Assembly: GCA_002205965.3 (NCBI GenBank)
Contig: NADL03000629.1
Coordinates: 992,001 to 1,056,000, forward strand
Origin: Kappaphycus alvarezii
Taxonomy: Eukaryota; Rhodophyta; Florideophyceae; Gigartinales; Solieriaceae
Direction of reading: 5' to 3'
DNA: 64,000 nt
How positions within the stretch are numbered: the stretch's first letter is position 1; each line of letters opens with the position of its first letter. The translations under genes were made by a program, and so were the position numbers. Shown here piece after piece: positions 39,350 to 52,065 of the stretch. A model generated the notes under the pieces. It ran no database searches and was not told where the DNA came from. It was given only the letters and a program-made list of their open reading frames with translations.

Positions 39350-40060
39350 TTTGAAAGTAGCAATTTATTCAGCTTATATTGACTTTGTCTTCAAACTAAA
39401 ATCTTAATGAAGCTACTAAAAGCTCCAGAAAAAGGAGGTAAAGACATCATTTGGGCGCAGACAATTTGATGAAAGGTAGTTAACAGAAAATAAGCAAATC
39501 TAGTCCTCACAATATTCGTCCGATAGATTAGAACCTAAGATTTATCTCAAGACTTTAGTAGTACCTATGTATTCAACACAAATACCCGTGAACAGCTTAT
39601 GATTACCTACGCCTCTCTGCAAGAAATACAGCTCATCCTATACCCCTCCCACTGGACTCATGGTGGGGACCACTTGGTGCATATAATTCTTCCCTTCCCC
39701 TCTGATTTTATCCGTTCTGTCCTCCACCTCCTTATCCTCGGACTCATCGGATTCCTCTCCTATCATCTCGTAGACTTTTTCCGGGGCCACAAACCCTCGA
39801 AGAACTCCTCTATCTTTCCTTCTTCCTCTTCTAAGTGCCCCTCCGCAGCGTCTTGTTCTCCAATCTCTACCATATGGCGATCTATATGGTCTATGAAGGG
39901 CTTTTTTGACTGGCAACAGAGGTTTCCCAATAAACCGGTGTGGTACGAAGGGTTTAGATGGGAGAAGACCAAAGCAACGAAGCTGGATTTGGAATGGGGC
40001 GACAAGGGATATTCGTACTTGATAGTTACCAGAGGAGTTAAAATCGTCGAGTTTTTTTAG
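39350..40060 (-). repeat. Old diverged LTR of the Ty3/gypsy family (minus)
   Basis: Near 39360 the words TTTATTCAGCTTATATTGAC parallel the second TATA region of the LTRs. The minus strand at 40005-39640 encodes a diverged version of the LTR ORF: EEEEGKIEEFFEGL corresponds to EESGESFEEWL, APEKVYE to APELVYE, and MHQVVPTMSP to MDQVVPTMEP. One frame change separates the parts. Ends are too diverged to define. Confidence 0.6.
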
Positions 40061-40229
40061 AGGAACGTAGATACGTTTTAGCCCACACCCGATGTGTTTA
40101 AAACTCAATTTCCAGACCTGCTGAATCAAAATTGGCAATAATAGTGTTGCAGTGGGAATTACTTAAAATCTCTTTTAAAAAACAATTTACGGTGAAGATT
40201 ACGAGTAAAAACTTTGATTACGGAAAAAG

Positions 40230-40545
40230 ATGTCTAGTGTCGAGGAAAATGAAATAACTGGAGAAGGCGTAAAAGAATCACCGCGAAATAGGGAGATAGT
40301 TGTACATAAAAAAAGGATAAAAGGAAGAGAGTGCAAAGAAACGGAAGTTTCATCGTGTAAAAGACACGAAAAGATGTCGACAGAAACACTAGGAGAAAGA
40401 ATTTCTGCGTATAAAGAGAATACATTCAGTTTATCCCTTGGCAGACACCATCTTATGCAAAACGCCAACAGACAGTTGACGAGAGATGAAGGAGCTGGTC
40501 AACGTGGAAGAGATAAACTGTTAATCCACAATAAGCTGAGATACG
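40230..40545 (+). pseudogene. Unassigned ORF truncated by LTR insertion
   Basis: A plus frame from the ATG at 40230 encodes about 105 lysine/glutamate-rich residues before running into the solo LTR at 40546. No domain was recognised. Coding status is uncertain. Confidence 0.25.
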
Positions 40546-41983
40546 TTAATACAGGAAATAGTCCTCCTTCGTGTAATCCAGCAACCTACAACGATCCCGC
40601 CCCTAACTTCTCCCATCGTCATTTCAAAATTTACTTCCATTTTATCTAGATATTTTTTTACTGTATGTATCCCTCTGAATCGACCCCGAATCAAGTCCCT
40701 TTTCCCTTTTAGCTTACCTCCTCCTCCAAATTCGCCTTTTTTGAGAGAAGGGCGCAAATGCACTACTGCAAAATCCCTTGCAGATTTATTTTACCTGTTC
40801 ATAATCTATAGAACCTGCCCCAGGAGCCTATTTAAACCCCTTTATTCTAAGTTCCAAATGCCCCCGATCATTTTACTCATCCCCCTCTCCCCTCACACAC
40901 CCAAAACACCCTACATTGCCTCCCATTCCCCAACGTCTATCAAAATGAACAACCTTCGCCCCTCTGTCCCTATTTCCAAAAACCGCCCTTCCCGTTCCAT
41001 CAATGGCCTTCGTCTCGCCGCCTACGGGCCAACCGATGCCGACGACTACATCCGGCGGCAAACAAAGAAGCAAATCATCGAGTCGTGCGCCGCCTCTTCA
41101 TAGAAGAAGAAGCGAGGGAGGTAAGTGGGAGAGGCTGAGAAGTCGAGGAGGAGAGCGAGGAGTCCTTCGAGGTATGGTTAGCCCCTGAGCTAGTGTACGA
41201 GGCTCGGGAGAAGGATGGGGAGGAGGAAGAGGAGAAGAGGAGGAAGAAGAGAGGAGGAGGAGGATGAGGAGGAAGAAGAGGAGGAGGATGAGGAGGAGGA
41301 TGAGGATGAGGGAACAGGGGGCATGGAAAGTGTTGGACTGGTGGGGCCTGGAATAGAGAGGATGGATCAAGTTGTGCCCACGATGGAACCGGATGGAGAT
41401 ATCTTTAGTAGTCTAGATATCTCCCAGGGGGGAATAGAGAGCTGTGAGCCATTCGCAGATATTTGTGGTGACTGCTTGGACAGCATGGATATTTTAGAGG
41501 AGTTGTTTGGATCTCATTTAGAGAATGGGAAATAAGAGGACCTCATTGATTGTTATTTTCTTAACAATCTTTTGTTTAGAGTATGTCATCCACACAAATT
41601 GTTTCTGTGCATTTCCTGGTACCTTCTGTAGTTTTGTTCGGACTTTAGGGGTATCCAAAAGTCTATATAAGCTGAGTAAACTGCTTCCTCATGGAGAGGT
41701 CAAGCAAGTTGGCAGACAAGTTCAAGCCCAGTCCGAAATAGTTAGGAAGTTGAGAGTCAACTTCAGACCCAAGAAGATTTTATTTTACGCCAGTCACTAA
41801 GCATAGGTGGTAGACCCTGCCCCTTCCATACTTGCTTGTAGCCCATTCAACTGTTTTCCCTATCCACTCCTTTCTGTTCGTTCAACTATACCACGTTAGC
41901 ACTTTTGTCGCTATCAACACCTCGTTATTGGGGTAATTGGTTCTGAAGATCTCTCCATCTGCTGATTTATCCCTATCAATACG
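40541..41983 (+). mobile_element. Solo LTR with 5-bp TSD (ATACG)
   Basis: The LTR body is 40546-41978, ending CCCTATCA, with ATACG at 40541-40545 and 41979-41983. Its first bases read TTAATACAGG, so the canonical TG start is altered and only one 28-bp unit remains. Confidence 0.9.
40861..41535 (+). pseudogene. LTR-encoded ORF, broken copy
   Basis: The first part keeps the conserved N-terminus but loses frame after TKKQIIES by a one-base deletion. The second part, 41215-41535, has the acidic repeat in the E/D-rich frame, followed by MDQVVPTMEPDGDIF and DSMDILEELFGSHL. It shows that in this copy the tract encodes mainly glutamate and aspartate. Confidence 0.55.
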
Positions 41984-42170
41984 AAAGGAGTGGAAGTTTG
42001 GATTTGGAAGATATATCTCACCCAATACCCATGTCTTTTAGGTAACCACAAAAGACTCAAAAAGTTACTACGACTCAGTAGCAAGGGAGGAAAAATAAGC
42101 TGGCTAAAAATACATCTTAGGATCAGTCATTAAGTGAGCCGCATTGGACATAAAGGATACTGCAGTGCGC
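41984..42170 (-). mobile_element. Old LINE type 1 tail
   Basis: Diverged version of the tail and ORF end (GGATTTGGAAGATATATC ... GAGCCGCATTGGACAT). The solo LTR at 40.5 kb inserted just beside it. Confidence 0.6.
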
Positions 42171-42955
42171 CTAGATACATAGCCCCGTAAGATATTGTCG
42201 TTCAAAATCTGGCTCTTACTTTCATTTGATTTCGGGATACCAAAGAGCATAACAAAGGCGAAGTAAAGCTTTCAAGAGGTGGTAATTATTGGCCTTATTA
42301 TAGTAAAAATCCTTTCCTTCACATTATCTGTGTTACATCGCTGTGAAAAAGAAACGTTTTGCTTTTTTCAGTTCTCTATTACAAATTGGCGTAATAGGGA
42401 AACTGCATCACCTTGAATGAATGTAGAATCGGTGTGAAACCGGCTTCCGAGTTTATTTTTCTTCAATTTTTTATTTGACGTAGAGTCTGACGTCATCGTT
42501 TTTTACTTAGTTATTTTTCTGTATAGTACTATTCTATAGTTGCACCTTTATTTTATAATAATATAATATTATAATAATTTACTCTACGGTAACGAAATTA
42601 TGGAAGTTTTGGAGCAGATTTACAGTAATTTCTATTAAAAGATGGCCTCATCTGGATTCTTGTGGGAATCCAGGTACACTCCATTGGCCCTTTGCCCCAA
42701 TTTTCAGAGACCAACTGCCGTCGTCTCCACTGTTCCACTAGTAGTATTTCTTTCGCCGGCTTCGCTTCCTTTTTGCTTTCGTCTTGTTATAGTTTGAGGT
42801 ATTTTACTCGAGGGATTTTTTTTGCTCGTTGTTAAATTTTGGAAAATTTTCATTCTCAGTTTACTGTAAGCAAACTCGCATATACTAATCCCTCGCAGAT
42901 TTAAATTTCAAGTGCTTGCATTCAACTATTATAAGTCTTGGTGTAATGCTTTAAG
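42171..42955. other. AT-rich DNA, possible decayed LTR of the next element
   Basis: Contains a short AT palindromic stretch (TATAATAATATAATATTAT) but no match to an equivalent sequence beyond 47.3 kb, so an LTR cannot be confirmed. Confidence 0.3.
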
Positions 42956-42963
42956 TAAGAAGT

Positions 42964-43760
42964 TTGTTGAACATATCTATCTTCAAACCAAATAAGCCTG
43001 TGTTGTTCGATGGGACTCGAGAATCGCCAACGGTTCGGTCATCGTTGCATTCAGTGAAAAAGAACCTGAGGCTAATTCGAGTGGGTCAGAGTGAAGTTAT
43101 CAGTACCCAGAATGACATTGAATTTGCTTCCACATTTATGACCGCTACCGCGGCAAAATGGTGGTACGCGCTGATTTCTGATTACATTGTCCCGCCGATG
43201 TGGGGAGCTTTCAAATTCTAAGTTGAAGCTGAGTTTGTTCCTCAGGGTAGAGTTATCATAGCTCTTGACAATCTTACCAATCTCCGCCAGAAAACAAGTA
43301 TGGCTGCGTATCCTTCGGAGTTCAGGAATTTGACTATCAAGATTTCTGGTAAAAGTGAATCGGAAAAACTGGAGCGGTTCTGTGAAGGTCTGAAACCACA
43401 TATTCTGCTTAAGGTCCGTAAGTATATCCATTCAAGTTCGAAGCTGTTACATCTTTTTCTCTCAGTTTGATGGAGCATTTTACGGATCAAGTTTCCCCAC
43501 CGGCAGAGGGTAATTTTCAAACAATCGAAATGCCTCAGTCCCTATACAAATGGAGATAGGTAACATGGAACGTAATCCCAATGAGCAGCGTCAGAAAGGC
43601 TTCATGGAGAGCCTATATTTTAAGTGCCATAAAGTGGGATGTAGACCTTTTAATCACAAAAAAGGAAATTTGAATAAAGGTAACATGGGTGATAATGGCA
43701 TAATGGCGAGAGAAACGCAGGCAGGACACGGTAGTTCTTTAACTAGCTTTAAATCGTAAA
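42964..43760 (+). pseudogene. Gag of a second, decayed Ty3/gypsy element
   Basis: The first frame ends in FMTATAAKWWYALISD and MWGAFKF, the retrotransposon-gag pattern A-x-x-W-W ... W-x-x-F. It continues past a stop with LRQKTSMAAYPSEFRNL. A knuckle-like motif, FKCHKVGCRPFNHKKG, at about 43615-43665 has lost the canonical H and last C. This family is distinct from the element at 28-37 kb. Confidence 0.65.
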
Positions 43761-43959
43761 ACTAGTTGGTACTTTAGACTTGGTCAACACTCAGGTGAGA
43801 TCAGTAATGAGTGTGAACAGATGTCCCAATGAGGAGAGTGAAGCTGTTGTGACCGCCACCTGAGCTAAATTCTCAGAGGACAGGGAAAAGTGTAGAACCT
43901 CAGAAGCGGAGTCTAATGGAATCACGTCTGGTCATCATGACAGAATCCCTAATGATGGA

Positions 43960-45800
43960 CCTATACCAGTGGAGCTTCTGTTATTATTTGATGATAGACT
44001 GCATGGAAAAGCAATTAAAGTACTAATGGATGATGAATGCAATACAAAATTTGTTTCAACTGAGTTCCTGTAGATACATGAGAACTTTTTTTGGGACACG
44101 GCGTGACCGATTTATTGTTTCCCTTCACGGAAGGGATTAGGTAAGAGGCATCTGAAATAATTGTCAACGGAACGATACGATTAGGTGATCATACCTACAG
44201 TTTTAACTGGGCTATCTCCCAGACTATGTATGATGATCTGTTAGAAATTCCATGATATGTTGCACACAATCCAAATGTTGATTACGAATGACGGGTTATG
44301 ATTTTGAAAGATGTTTCCATTCCAGTGATCCCGATGCTGAAAAAGGTGTTGGGGTGTCCAATTTGGGAAGTAAGAGATTTACACAGATAGTGAGGCATCG
44401 AGGTGACTTCGAAGATTACTTAAACTTCACAAATTAGGAGGAATGAAAAATTATGAGTTCAATATAAAACTAAAAAGCTTACTGGAATAGTATAAAGAGG
44501 TCTTTCGTGAGGATTTGACAAGTAAGCTCCGTCTGATTCGATCAGTTGACCATGATCTCCATGTGGAAAAAGGAGGAAAGGCACCTCATTGACCTCGGTT
44601 CCCGTTGTCCCCATCTGAACTCAGAGTAGCAAAAGAGTACGCCGAATCTCTTTTAACGCAAGGGAAGACAAGATCTAGTATATCACCTTATGCAACACCT
44701 TTTTTCTTTGTGAAAGAAAGAATGGAAAGTTTAGAGTTGTTTTCGATTACCGTACTTCAATTAACATCACAAAAAGGAACAATGCTACATTACTTCGTTC
44801 CGATGAAATGTTCGATCGGCTTGGAAATGAGATTTTTCTCCAGACTTAATATAAAATCATAATTTCATCAGATAAGGATGAAAGCAGAACAAATCGAAAA
44901 AAATGCTTTCAATACAGAAAATGCGCAATTCGAATATATTGTTATGTCTATGGGATTTTGCGATGTTCCTGCTACGGTCTAAACATTAATGAACCAGTTC
45001 CTCTACAACTGCGTAGATATATTCTTGTTTTTTACATGGATGAACTTCTAATCTTCAGCAATAACAAGAATGAATATTAAGACCATCTTGACATTGTACT
45101 GAAACGACTCAAGGAACATAAGCTGTACACATACCTGAAGAAATGCTCTTTCCTCTAGAATGAGCTTGCGTTCCTGGGCTTCATTTTTGGGAAGGACAGC
45201 ATTCGTTTCAATCTTGACAAGGTCGACATTTTACAGACTTGGCCAAAACCCATTTTTTTTGACAAAGTCGAGAACTTTCCTTGGACGAATACAATTTTGC
45301 ATAGGTTCATACCAAAGTTCTCCGAAATTTCTGCACCAATCACGAATCTGACTAAAAAATTTGAGGAATGTTGAAATTTGTTCAACAGGGTTATGAAGCT
45401 TTCAAGAAGCTAAAGGCAGAAATGAAACTAGCTCCATCCTTAGTCGCTCCTAATAAAAAAATTAATGTCGTGGTTAAGCCATAACACAATTGGATGGAAA
45501 AGGAAGGAATCTTGTAATTCTTTCTGTTCAAAAAAGCTTTTACCCACTGAATCGGACTAAACTGCAAATAACAGAGAGCTTCTGGCTTTGATTAATTTTC
45601 TTAGAAGATTCAGGTGCTATCTTAAAGGCCCCAAATTTGAGATTCTCACTGAAAATAAGGTGTTAAGAGCTTCTTCACAAAACCGAAGCTGAGTCGTAGA
45701 GAAGTACGTTGAAAAACTCTCGTTAACTTCGGAACCTTTCAAATCAAATTCATGTCCGGAACAATTGAAGTCCTAGAAGACGTATTATCACGAGCTCTTA
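43960..45800 (+). pseudogene. Protease/RT/RNase H relic of the second Ty3/gypsy element
   Basis: Fragments in changing frames: KVLMDDECNTKFVS (protease-like, near 44020), LRVAKEYAESLLTQG and SPYATPFFFVKE (RT start, about 44620-44720), FEYIVMSMGFCDVPATV (RT motif B-like, about 44930) and YMDELLIFSNN (motif C near 45030, second D replaced by E). NFLRRFRCYLKGPKFEIL (about 45595) belongs to the RNase H region. Many stops and frameshifts; inactive. Confidence 0.65.
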
Positions 45801-46774
45801 TTGTTATTAGAGGAGATCATGACGTCTCAGTGAATGACGTTGAAGATCCCTATCATAATATAGATCAGATCATTCCTCGGTATGATGAATACCAGTTCTT
45901 CAGTCCACTGGTAAAAGATATGGAAGGATAATGGCCAGAGGATGAGGTTCAGAGGCCGAAACTTGGGAAATTTCTGCCAATGCTCCGAAAGAAGGATTCC
46001 TGGTTGTTTTACAATGGAAAGTTGTGTGTGACGCGAAGGTCAGTGTCGATTTTGTTTGCAAATTGGTCAAGACTCCAAAGTCGGTGGGCATTTGAAATTT
46101 GCAAAGGCACGGTCCAGATTAGAAAACCTCCATTGTAAACATAAAAGCCAGGATATTCGAAACTACTGTGAAGGATATCTTACTTTTCAGAAGAAAAAGA
46201 ACTCTAATCAAAAGGAGATGACGGATCCAATGTAGCTAGAAATGCCATGAACGCATAAGAGGATCATTAGCCACAGAATTCAGTTTGAGGCTACCCATGG
46301 CGAAGAGCAGTTATAATTCAATTACGACGTTGGTTGATAGAATTCCTCGTTGAGACAATTTTCTGAAATCAAAAACGTCTGGTTCTGCTGAAGACACAAC
46401 TAGGGACTTCTTTTCGAACATCTTTGAGAACCGCTGATTTTCGGACGATGTGGCCTCGGACAGGTATAGCAAGTTCGTTTCAAAGTTTGGGACGACTCTG
46501 ATGAACTTTTTTGGTGCGAAAATAAGCATTTCTAATTGCAGACCCTCACAAACCGGTGGTGCTTCCTAAATTATAAATAAAGTGGTCGAGAACCATCCTC
46601 GTTGTTATTGCTCGTATCATCAGGATGAATGCGAAAAACTTCTACCTTCTGCAAAATTTGCATACAACTTGGCTGTCAGCGATGATCTGAGTATGTCGCC
46701 GTCGGAGATGGACTTTGGATGAATACTTAAATCGCCTTGAGAATTTCTATCTAGCAGCAGAATAGCTTTTCATA

Positions 46775-47320
46775 GTTTGGACTTCTTTCGTGTAAAGCTC
46801 AAGGTTTACCTTGAGAAAGCGAAATATGTCTACAAAATGGCAAAATCCCGGCAAGCTGTTTACGATTCCAGGCGTTACAATGTTCTAGATTATAAGGTCC
46901 GCTTAAACTTATGGATGAATCGTTCATTGTGTGCAGATGTGTATCCTAGGTCCCAGGATTCGAAAAAGCTTGGTGCGCGAATTTTGGGGCCATTTTCGGT
47001 GACGGAGCTCATTGGTAAGAATTCTGTTCAAGTGGGTCCCCCCGCTCACTTTAAGCTCTATCTGATCATTCATATCATCAACACAAGGCCACAATTGGAG
47101 CTGTCGGATGAAAGTTCTGTCCCTATTCCTCCTGTTCCTGAACCGCTTCAATTGGCTACTGGAACAGAGCAAGATTTTGCGGCAATTTTAGTTCATAAGG
47201 AAGTTGGACGGGGATAAAAGTTCCCATCATCAATGCGTGGTTTTCCACGTTATGATGCGAAATGTTAACCAAAGAGGGACTTCTTAGAAGATATAGAATA
47301 TTGATCTGTCATGGTAAGTG
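46775..47320 (+). pseudogene. Integrase C-terminus and chromodomain-like tail of the second element
   Basis: The frame 46777-47217 contains GPFSVTELIGKNSVQV and PAHFKLYLIIHI, the usual GPF-x-(V/I) ... H-x-x-F-H end of chromovirus integrases. ILVHKEVGRG then a stop, MRGFPRYDA, a stop and PKRDFLEDI follow the chromodomain pattern (I-L-x-H-R-x-x-G-x-G ... W-K-G-(Y/F)-P ... A-x-W-E-P). Such domains target chromatin. Three stops in the tail make it a relic. Confidence 0.55.
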
Positions 47321-49285
47321 AGGCTTTTCAGCAGTATATTCGGAAACACAATACGCATTGAAGTGGACGGCAATAGCTCAGGAGAGGGAATAGTAAAAAA
47401 AGTCTCTGTTACACCGTTGTGTAATGTCTTGTAACTGAATAAAAATCTATATGAGCTGATATCCAATTAAAAAAATATAATTTTGAAACAAACAAAATCA
47501 AGAAAATGCTTTGGATACCTGGCTCAAGCAATCCATCCGACCCGTTGACAAGAAGGAGAGTTTTGTATGTGAGACACCTAATCTCCTTCTATTTGGTAGA
47601 TTCATACGTATGGATATGAGCAACACTTTATCTCGTGATTCATTTCAGCTATCAGGATAATGATATATACTGTTCATATTTTCAAAAGGGAATTGGTATG
47701 AAAATTTGAAAATATTTTTAGAAGTATTGGAAAACTATTTAATTTTTTTTCCATATCGAATACTGTGACTCAAAGTTGTGGAACAATACGCGGTCAACAA
47801 TTTTTAATTTCCTAATCCCCTTCTCGCGCCATGACTTCTGTCCATAGACGTGTCTTGGTTTCTGTGACTATGATTTTTGCTCATTCATTATCATTAGTTT
47901 ACATTAACTGGCCGAATAGAATTCGGCCGCAGAGACTGTGGAAGAGGTGGAGGCAAATTCATACGACTTCTAATCTTGGCATCAGTCGCAATAAAAAACC
48001 CATTAAATCTGCCACTGATACTTGACATTAAAAACCCTACCTAACCCTATTAAGTCCAGATGAGGTGGGGCTTAGGGCGTAAGCGGCATCTTTTTAAATA
48101 ATTTTTCGGGAAATGCGATCATTTAAGAGTCTTCTTCAATTTCACTCGATTCTGTAATTGAAAAATATTATTGTAGCCAGCCTCATCCCCATTCTAACCT
48201 AAACTATGGGAACATGATATCAGGAAGGTTTTTTGTCTTCACTGGCGCTGGAAAGAGCTGTCACTACTAGAGATATGGGGTATTTCCCGAGAAGGAGATC
48301 AATTCTTCCACAACGTCACAAAGCACCAGTGTTCTCCTCTAAGGAAGCCTGTTTCTTATCTAGTATCCTAACCTCTTTCTATACATCATGAAGACGTCTG
48401 GTATCTTATTTGTTAAGCGAAACTTCATCACAAACACCTACAGCCCTCAGCTTTTCGAGCTTCCGCAGTAAAGACACTACCCATTTCTTTCTATTGTACC
48501 AAGAAATCAAAGTAATCTAAGACTTGGGAGAAATCCCTTATGCTTGAATCAAATAGACTTCAGGTGATTTTTCCGTACCCATTGAAGAATTTGGAGAAAA
48601 ATTCGACAAAAGAAGCTTCAATGGGGTAATATACTGCATATGTTGGCTCAAAAGCCGAATTAGAGTCAACGCAGTGTGCAAGTCCAAACATTGTATGATA
48701 TATTGCTGTAGAAAGTTAAACTCGGTAGCAGTCCGCCAGAGAGTAGATAATAGGTAAGCAAGTAGACAGACTGCGTCAAAGGTTGCTGTCAACGAAGAGT
48801 GTCACTGTGGAAAAAGAGTAAAAAGGTTGGGTTTTTTACTCTTAGAAGGTATTGGTATGCCCTGTAATTTTTCTCCCGGGTTTGCCCGCAAAAAATTATC
48901 AGGAAAGAAGACCTTTTTTAGATATTTTACTGGAGTTTCATGATTTTTATTTACGTCAGCGTGGTAAATTCATGGCACGATGAATTCTCATATGTTCCAG
49001 ATCAATTCGGCGTCGATTATTCGTGGTATTTTTTTTCGTGAGAAGATGGCAATAATTGAAGGTAGTAGATGTTAGGGTACCCGGAAATACCAGCGTTACT
49101 TCTGGGACACTATACATGTGTCAGTTCATGAAACTATATAAGTAGCCAATCAATTTTAGCCCCGTTACTTGGAACGTTAAGGGTACCCTTACAAATTAAC
49201 GTTGAAAATATCTTCCCTCTTATCATTCTCGTCCACCGAATTTACATGAACGCACCTAGTGGTACTTACTACGTTTTTGATATTT
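47321..49285. other. No recognisable gene; short LINE tail fragment at 48822-48875
   Basis: AT-rich DNA. At 48822-48875 a diverged type 1 LINE tail is visible (GGTTGGGTTTTTTACTCTTA). Nothing else is supported. Confidence 0.4.
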
Positions 49286-49289
49286 TAGG

Positions 49290-49625
49290 GTTAACCAAAA
49301 AGTATATTTACGCTGAATAAAATTCTTGCTCTACAAAAGGGCAAATAAGTTGGTAAATGACTTCAAGTGCAGACCCTAGTAATCTAAAGGTTGAAATTCA
49401 AGTTCTGCCCTTCGGAAAATTTCTTAAACGCTAGTCCTTGAGCACGAGTAGTAGAACCTGCCCCTTTTATACTTACTTGTAACTTCTTTGTCCTCCCCTT
49501 CCTTATTCACCTCCCCTCGTTCCTGCAACCATACTTTGGTGGTACTCTTGTCGCTTGTAACGTCTCGGCCTTTAGATATTTGGCTCTGAGAATATCATCC
49601 TTTGGAGATTTATCCCTGGGAGTAC
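49290..49625 (+). repeat. Old partial LTR (plus)
   Basis: Diverged copy of the LTR from the second TATA region to near the CCCTATCA end (here ATTTATCCCTGGGA). The ORF half is missing. Confidence 0.7.
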
Positions 49626-49639
49626 TCACAGCCACATTC

Positions 49640-51070
49640 CTGGAAATGCAAATAAGCATGTATTATGAGTTCGGGTGCAAATTGCGAAGATTAGATATTA
49701 ATACAGGCATAAGTCTACCTCTGGCAGAAGTTGCAAGGAGAGATTGGTGCTTCATGTGTTTTTGCAGAACTTTTTGTTTTGACGGATGTCAATCGGTTGA
49801 AAGCCGAACTCTTCTATTCGAGGGTGCTCGGGGGCTCACAAAGGTGACATCGGAAAAGTCGATTATCTCTGCGCTCCCTGTTGCCCAAAAATGGGGGCTG
49901 TTGCTTGAGGCCTTCTCGATATTCGACGGTCGGATGACGAGCAGCTTTTGCAAGATCTCCAGCCAAAAGGGCTACATGATATCATGGCTGGTGATTATTT
50001 GTCCCACGAGGAGGCATTGATTTTGGTCGAAAGGTCAAAATTTCCCAGAAATTTATTCATGGACAATAAGTGCCGGGAAAGAATATCAAATCTTGGCAGT
50101 AATAATGGGCCACACCGAGAACTATTGTGGGTTATTGTTTGTATGACGTCCGGGGCATGGGGCAGAGTACACCCATTCCATGGCAGCAGGAAGGGCAATA
50201 ATGGCGCCGGACGCTTGTTTTCCGTTGTCGCCGAGAAGTTCTTCTCCTTGCACTTTTTTTATAGGGTCGTAAACATATTGAGTCGATTGTAGTTGTCTGG
50301 AAAACCATGGGATGGATCGCATATATCTTCCACGAGCAAACACCCGAACAGCGCCAGCGATATCCAATTCTGCGTCCCTGTTGGCTGACCTCCAGACAGT
50401 TTTCTATTGTTTTGACGGCTTCCCGCCAATCATTTAAATTGTAAGCTTTTACCGATATCACGGAATCCCTCACTGAACAGCTGACCTCATTTTTCATGGA
50501 TTAAAAACATTTCAAATTTCCCCTAAAGCTTTCCCCATTTTATAGGCTGCATTGGTTTGTTTCTTTTGCGGCGGTGTTTCGATTGAGCAAAATAGGGTAA
50601 AGGTATTATCCTTGATGGCAAGCAGGAGCGCGTTCAATTCCAGTAGGCCTCTGCGGCATCTCGGTATGTCCTAAAGTCCTTAATTGACGCTGATAGAATT
50701 GCGCTTCACAGTTTGTTAGTGGCCGAAATGGAGGCAAGGAAGGCAGCAGCTGCAGTAGTTGTCGCAAAAGTGAGCCCTATCTGAAGGGGTGGTTTCTTGA
50801 AATCGATGGGTTTCACTTGGAGTTGGAGCTCTCGAAAAAAGTCAGAATTTAGTACACTCCCAGCCTTTGTTTGGAGACAACGCTCCATCATGCTGTCGAA
50901 TTTTCTTGGCACCTTCTGTGGTGCTCGACGGCGGCAGGAGGAGTAGCAAATAACCAATCTTGCAAACCCCGAAGCAATTTCGTAGTAGCTGCAAAGCTAC
51001 TTGAGATATCTCAAAATCAACTATAGTGTCAGAGAACGGCTTAAATGAACGCACGTGTGCCGTAAAGGAG
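49640..51070 (-). pseudogene. Decayed LINE with restriction-like nuclease region
   Basis: The minus frame 50957-50706 has MMERCLQTKAGSVLNSD and FFRELQLQVKP, matching the ORF of the LINE at 10.5-11.9 kb. The zinc-domain and nuclease regions follow downstream in broken frames (50260-49690). It is the same family in a more decayed state and carries a nested LINE tail. Confidence 0.65.
50272..50346 (+). mobile_element. LINE type 1 tail nested in the LINE relic
   Basis: Plus-oriented tail (TTGTCTGGAAAACCATGGGA ... AAACACCCGAAC) lying inside, and antisense to, the LINE relic at 49.6-51.1 kb. Confidence 0.65.
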
Positions 51071-51630
51071 CGCTTCGTGATTTAGTTGGAACCAACCGGG
51101 GCGTTCAGGACAAAAGTATCCTCGCTGTGTTCCTGCTTAAATTGTACCGGGTACTGGCGTCTAATAGGTTCCGGAGTTGCCGTACGCCTCCAAACAGGGC
51201 ATTTTGCTGGCGCAAGATGTAGACTCCTGCCCGGTGTATCCAGTGACGTTATGATTTCCACTATTTTGAGCAGTTGCTCATGCCTAGCAATTATATAACC
51301 GTCATCGTGATACTAGATTTGGAGCAGTAGGTTTGCAACGCTCCGTTCTTCTTGTTCGTCTGACCTAAGGAGTTCTTCGGATTTCAGGATGAGAGGGTGT
51401 AGAATTAGATCAAACAGAAGGCCCCACAGATTTCCCCAGGTTGTGTGCCGGAGATTCTTCGCATGATGTGAGGGCCAACCAACAGAAATACATGTTCATC
51501 CCCTTAGCACTAAGAAAAGGAAACAATCCTGGAAGCTGTTAAGGATCCTTAACTGCCTTTAAAAATCACCGCTTTTGCAAGGATATTGGCATTAACGCGC
51601 TACTCGAGCATCACCTTCAACCAAGCTCCA
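51071..51630. other. No recognisable gene
   Basis: Short frames only. Confidence 0.3.
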
Positions 51631-51639
51631 CCTCTGCTT

Positions 51640-52065
51640 TTTCGCCTTCGGCTCTTCATGTTGACGTTTACTTTACAGGGGTTTACGGCCTCGATCATCG
51701 CGACTTAGTCTTGGATGCTACTCTCGCCCATCCCCTCGTCCAGTCCCGAATCCACCAGAGCTCTCTGTGCGGAGCCGCCGCAGCAACCCTCGCCGAATGG
51801 TCCAAACATTCACACTACGGGGACGTTTGCCGTTCCTCCGATATCCTGCTTATTCCAATCGGCATTAACATCTTTGGAGCCTCGGGCCCAAAGGCGTGCA
51901 GTTCTTCCTTCACCTAGCCGCACACGCCGTTAGGTGCCGTAATTACCCTCTCCGCCAAGAGTTTCACGATGTCGCTTTCCGTTTCACCTTTTTTCTGCAC
52001 GGAATGCGAGCCCGGCAGGCCCTCTCCCGACGAGGCTCTGATTAGTTTTTTATCTTACTCCTCCC
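51640..52065 (+). pseudogene. Second LINE subfamily, nuclease-region relic
   Basis: The plus frame reads DLVLDATLAHPLVQSRIHQ, TLAEWSKHSHYGDVC and ILLIPIGINIFGASG. The order D-x-T-(V/L)-A-H-P, then A-E-x-x-K-H-x-H-Y, then P-I-G-I matches the relic at 57072-56830 and the general layout of LINE restriction-like nucleases. No RT is present. Confidence 0.5.
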
